A stretch of 64,000 nt of DNA. Origin: Granulicella paludicola. Lineage in GTDB: Bacteria; Acidobacteriota; Terriglobia; Terriglobales; Acidobacteriaceae. Positions 61,675-64,000 of the stretch are shown one piece after another. Each line of letters opens with the position of its first letter. Position 1 is the first letter of the stretch. Where the stretch lies: assembly GCF_025685545.1 (NCBI RefSeq), contig NZ_JAGSYC010000026.1, positions 496,001 through 560,000 on the forward strand. Reading direction: 5' to 3'. The notes beneath the pieces were generated by a model, which did not search any database, had not been told where the DNA came from, and saw only the letters and a list, made by a program, of their open reading frames with translations. Position numbers and translations under genes: made by a program.

Positions 61675-62378
61675 ACCAGTGGCATATTGCCGTTCTGATC
61701 CCCGCTAGAGACGAAGAGGAACTTCTACCCCGCTGTCTACTTTCCCTGGAACGCGCTCGCGCACTTCTGCCTTCAGATGTTACGAGTGATGTGATCGTGG
61801 TATCCGATTCTTCGACAGACCAGACCTACCAGATCGCAAAGAAGATGCTCGCAGATCGCGGCTGCGCGATGACGGGGAGATATGGTTGCGTGGGCACGGC
61901 ACGTATCGCTGCTGCGGAGATCGCCTTACGAAGATCTCAAGTGCCCCTCCACCAATGTTGGCTTGCCAACACAGACGCCGACTGCGAGGTACCAGCCGCA
62001 TGGCTGCTTGATCAGGTCAGGATGGGGCAAAGGGGCATTGCTGCCGTTGCAGGCACGATTGACGTCGACTCTTTCGAGGAACATCAGCCACGGGTTCGCG
62101 ACCTCTTCCGCACCACGTATCTTATCCACGCAGATGGCACACATCCTCACGTGCATGGAGCCAACCTCGGCATCCGAGCAGACGCTTACAAGGAGGCCGG
62201 AGGGTGGGCACGCCTGCAGACAGCCGAAGATCACGATTTGTGGAGCCGTTTGGGCGTCAGTGGATGCAATCGTGTCTCGGACGCACGGCTCCGCGTTTTG
62301 ACCAGCGGAAGGCGAGTTGGAAGAGCGCCTTTGGGGTTCGCAGGCGCCTTGGCGGCGCACAATGAGGTGACCGTTTGA
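61671..62378 (+). CDS. Glycosyltransferase family 2
   Basis: The 235-residue GT-A glycosyltransferase starts IAVLIPARDEEELLPRCLLS, with VIVVSDSSTDQT, the DxD-type metal site in LANTDADCEVPAAW, and HGANLGIRADAYKEAGGW then EDHDLWSRL as the acceptor-side motif. It has no TM segments. It would transfer a sugar from a nucleotide donor. ATG 61671 overlaps the previous stop by 4 bp (ATGA), which favours it over the longer frame to 61659. Confidence 0.88.
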   Translation: MNQWHIAVLIPARDEEELLPRCLLSLERARALLPSDVTSDVIVVSDSSTDQTYQIAKKMLADRGCAMTGRYGCVGTARIAAAEIALRRSQVPLHQCWLANTDADCEVPAAWLLDQVRMGQRGIAAVAGTIDVDSFEEHQPRVRDLFRTTYLIHADGTHPHVHGANLGIRADAYKEAGGWARLQTAEDHDLWSRLGVSGCNRVSDARLRVLTSGRRVGRAPLGFAGALAAHNEVTV

Positions 62379-63319
62379 CATCGAGCGAACTGAAAAGCCG
62401 CCTCCGAGAGGTGGTCAAAGAGCGCCTTCCATCACTTGGCGGTGGGGAAACACCGAAGAGGCTGACACGCCTACTTGAGATAGGTGAAGAAGATCTTTCT
62501 CTCGCTAAGCTTGCCGAAGCGCATTGGGACGCCGTGGCAATTCTTACAGAGTCTGGAATCGAGCCGAAGGCAGACGCAATTTATGGCGTTTGGGCCTCGG
62601 AGATACCAGGACGGGCGCTTCGTCTGCGCCCGCACGGAGACGGTTTCCTCTTGACCGGGAGCAAGCCGTTTTGCAGCGGACTCGGAATCGTGGACCGAGC
62701 ACTGGTAACAGTGAATGACCCCAAGAGCTTCCTCTTCGACATCGATCTGCACGATCAAACCGACCAACTGCGGGCGGACCTGAGTGCGTGGCAGACGGAT
62801 GCGTTTCGAGACACCAATACAGGCACCATCACATTCGAGGCATTCAGAATCTCGCACCTTAGGAGAGTTGGCGGAGAGAACTTCTATCTAAACCGCCCGG
62901 GGTTCTGGCAGGGTGCCTGCGGCCCGGCAGCGTGCTGGGTTGGTGGCGCGGCAGGGCTCGTCTCTTACGCCAAGAAGTCGAAGCGATCGGACCCTCACAC
63001 ATTGGCGCACCTCGGGGCCATGGATGCGGCTCTATGGATGATGAAATCAGCGCTCGCCTCTGCAGGTGCAGAGATCGATGCCCTTCCGGATGGGAACGCG
63101 ATGGTCCTTGCCCTGCGTCTGCGACACGTGGTCGAGCAAGCCTGCTCAGACATACTGCATCGCCTGCCTCGTGCCTATGGACCTCATCCGTTGGCGATGG
63201 ATGAACAGATCGCACGACGTTATCACGAACTAGACCTCTATCTACGTCAAGCTCACGGGGAGCGCGATCTCGAAGGTCTGGGAAGGACACTCGCAGGCAA
63301 GGAGGAGACGGCAATATGA
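62375..63319 (+). CDS. Acyl-CoA dehydrogenase-like protein
   Basis: The 314-residue protein has an N-terminal helical domain and an ACAD-like middle beta domain: AIYGVWASEIPGRALRLRP, FLLTGSKPFCSGLGIVDRAL and ITFEAFRISHLRRVG. The helical C-terminus reads YHELDLYLRQAHGERDLEGLG. It is shorter than typical ACADs (about 380) and lacks a recognisable catalytic-Glu region, so the activity is uncertain. TTG 62375 overlaps the GT2 stop in TTGA. It is the last gene of the coupled set. Confidence 0.8.
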   Translation: MTSSELKSRLREVVKERLPSLGGGETPKRLTRLLEIGEEDLSLAKLAEAHWDAVAILTESGIEPKADAIYGVWASEIPGRALRLRPHGDGFLLTGSKPFCSGLGIVDRALVTVNDPKSFLFDIDLHDQTDQLRADLSAWQTDAFRDTNTGTITFEAFRISHLRRVGGENFYLNRPGFWQGACGPAACWVGGAAGLVSYAKKSKRSDPHTLAHLGAMDAALWMMKSALASAGAEIDALPDGNAMVLALRLRHVVEQACSDILHRLPRAYGPHPLAMDEQIARRYHELDLYLRQAHGERDLEGLGRTLAGKEETAI

Positions 63320-63408
63320 CGTGTGAAGGAGTGCGGGCGTCATTTGCAATTGATAGCACTACGGCGTCTCGCATGACCGGGGTGGCGAGATGCGATCGAA
63401 TCTATTGG

Positions 63409-63552
63409 CTAACCACGCATCTTCACGAAGCGGCGGCTGCAGAAGTCACAGCGATAAGCGCGAGAAATCATCAAGAGGCGCTCCCACAAACGCCGCTGGG
63501 AGCGCCTGATTTCAGTCGACTTGCAATGCGGACAAGCGATAGAGAGCAGCAC
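63409..63552 (-). CDS. 47-residue zinc-ribbon protein (small ORF)
   Basis: The GTG start at 63552 is set by CGGAGG 6 nt upstream. The protein has two knuckles, CPHC near the N-terminus and CDFC near the end, separated by an Arg-rich helix (STEIRRSQRRLWERLL), then SRRFVKMRG. This CPxC-IRRS-ERLL-YRCxxC-RRF pattern is that of small single zinc-ribbon proteins common in Acidobacteria, of unknown function. An in-frame ATG at 63570 would add six residues. An 11-bp inverted repeat (63476-63507) lies within the coding sequence. Confidence 0.65.
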   Translation of the reverse strand: MLLSIACPHCKSTEIRRSQRRLWERLLMISRAYRCDFCSRRFVKMRG

Positions 63553-63601
63553 GTGAGACCTCCGATACATGCTCAGTATGCCCATCTGGCGGCGTTTCGA
63601 A

Positions 63602-63636
63602 AGCGGCTAATGGCGACGTTACGCGTCTTAGCCGCT
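63602..63636 (-). terminator. Possible terminator of the DUF606 gene
   Basis: A perfect 9-bp stem AGCGGCTAA/TTAGCCGCT has a 17-nt inner part, followed on the minus strand by TTTCG, 60 bp after the DUF606 stop. Confidence 0.45.
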
Positions 63637-63695
63637 ACACGAGATCAGAGTGTGACACGGTCAGCGACTGGCTGAGCGACATAGATTTCGATCCG

Positions 63696-64000
63696 TCACG
63701 ACCTGGCTACGAGTCCTATGCCGACAATCAGCAACAAGCCCCCGATGATGCGGCTAGCGTTCAACGGGTGCGGCTGCATCCTGAACCAGCCGAAGTGGTC
63801 GATGAGAAGAGACGTGATGAGAGCGGCCGTTACAGTGAAGCCGACAAACGGCCCGGCACCCACCTTATTCACCAGCGTGAGCCCGGCATATACCTGCACG
63901 GCACCTACCAAGCCGCCGACAACGGCCCACCAAGGCAGCTCCGCCAGGTCCTTCTGCGTTGGCAGTGGATGCGGGTGGATCAGCGTAGCCCCGGCGAAAA
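63696..64000 (-). CDS. DUF606 (YdcZ-like) transporter of the DMT superfamily, C-terminal part
   Basis: The open frame reaches the right edge, so its start lies outside the window. The visible 101 residues hold LPWWAVVGGLVGAVQVYAGL, VGAGPFVGFTVTAALITSLL, DHFGWFRMQPHPLN and a last TM segment IIGGLLLIVGIGLVARS. This is the second half of a five-TM DUF606 protein, a DMT-superfamily member of unknown substrate. It lies convergent to the four-gene operon. Confidence 0.82.
   Translation of the reverse strand, partial: FAGATLIHPHPLPTQKDLAELPWWAVVGGLVGAVQVYAGLTLVNKVGAGPFVGFTVTAALITSLLIDHFGWFRMQPHPLNASRIIGGLLLIVGIGLVARS

Noticed and set aside
63476-63507. 11-bp inverted repeat AGGCGCTCCCA/TGGGAGCGCCT as operon terminator
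   Set aside because: It lies inside the zinc-ribbon coding sequence and lacks a T-tract. Its Arg/Trp codons explain most of it.
63316-63675. Plus-strand frame overlapping the ACAD-like stop in ATGA, a possible fifth operon gene
   Set aside because: The translation is not protein-like and the opposite strand encodes a motif-supported zinc ribbon with its own SD.
1-64000. CRISPR arrays, tRNA/rRNA genes, IS elements, prophage
   Set aside because: No regular spacer-repeat array, cloverleaf with a T-loop, rRNA block, transposase or phage structural gene was found on reading. A tRNAscan-SE or Infernal run could still find something short.

Overview
The window looks like chromosomal DNA from an Acidobacteriota of the Terriglobia class (Granulicella/Terriglobus/Edaphobacter-like). 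This rests on two soil-type TIGR03435 proteins, two very large Oar-type TonB-dependent receptors with N-terminal carboxypeptidase-regulatory domains, several secreted proteins typical of that group, dispersed CATCCTGAGC-type intergenic repeats, and high-GC coding. No rRNA, tRNA, CRISPR array, IS element or prophage was seen. Many starts are TTG or GTG behind a good Shine-Dalgarno (SD) sequence, so several coordinates below differ from a longest-ORF call.

Layout. 1-8.9 kb: the start of a GH51 arabinofuranosidase behind a LacI-type operator, a nucleobase pair (yeast-type cytosine deaminase and AzgA-type permease), OsmC, a zinc CDF exporter, an MBL hydrolase, a sphingomyelinase-like phosphodiesterase and a YiaK-like dehydrogenase. 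8.9-20.5 kb: an S9 peptidase, prfA, an ATP-dependent DNA ligase, a MepK-like murein endopeptidase and alr. 20.5-20.85 kb: a compact uncharacterised locus made of a promoter-terminator small RNA converging on a 36-codon membrane-peptide gene whose Shine-Dalgarno is folded into a four-way-junction leader. 21-35 kb: TIGR03435, ABHD18-like hydrolase, TMEM175-like channel, glyA, a large Ig-like surface protein, a P-loop kinase, a VOC protein with a structured leader, S10 and M28 peptidases, and prmC. 35-45.7 kb: outer-membrane barrel, PHP phosphoesterase, gyrA, a DUF4258/MqsA-like toxin-antitoxin pair, a GH54 arabinofuranosidase and a lipocalin. 45.7-56 kb: two Oar-like receptors enclosing a FecR-like secreted protein, nadD and an rsfS with a histone-H1-like tail. 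56-64 kb: rlmH, mnmE, a TIGR03435 gene flanked by 183-bp direct repeats, and a translationally coupled four-gene operon (PIG-L deacetylase, NodS-like methyltransferase, GT2, acyl-CoA dehydrogenase-like). The right end has a 47-codon zinc-ribbon gene and the end of a DUF606 transporter.

How the genes fit together. Housekeeping functions (release factor and its methylase PrmC, gyrase, RsfS, RlmH, MnmE, NadD, GlyA, Alr) are interleaved with a saprophyte's secreted hydrolases, peptidases and polymer receptors. The most interesting unexplained units are the 20.5-20.85 kb small-RNA/membrane-peptide locus, which resembles a type I toxin-antitoxin system or a riboregulated small protein, and the 60.4-63.3 kb coupled glycan/lipid-type operon.
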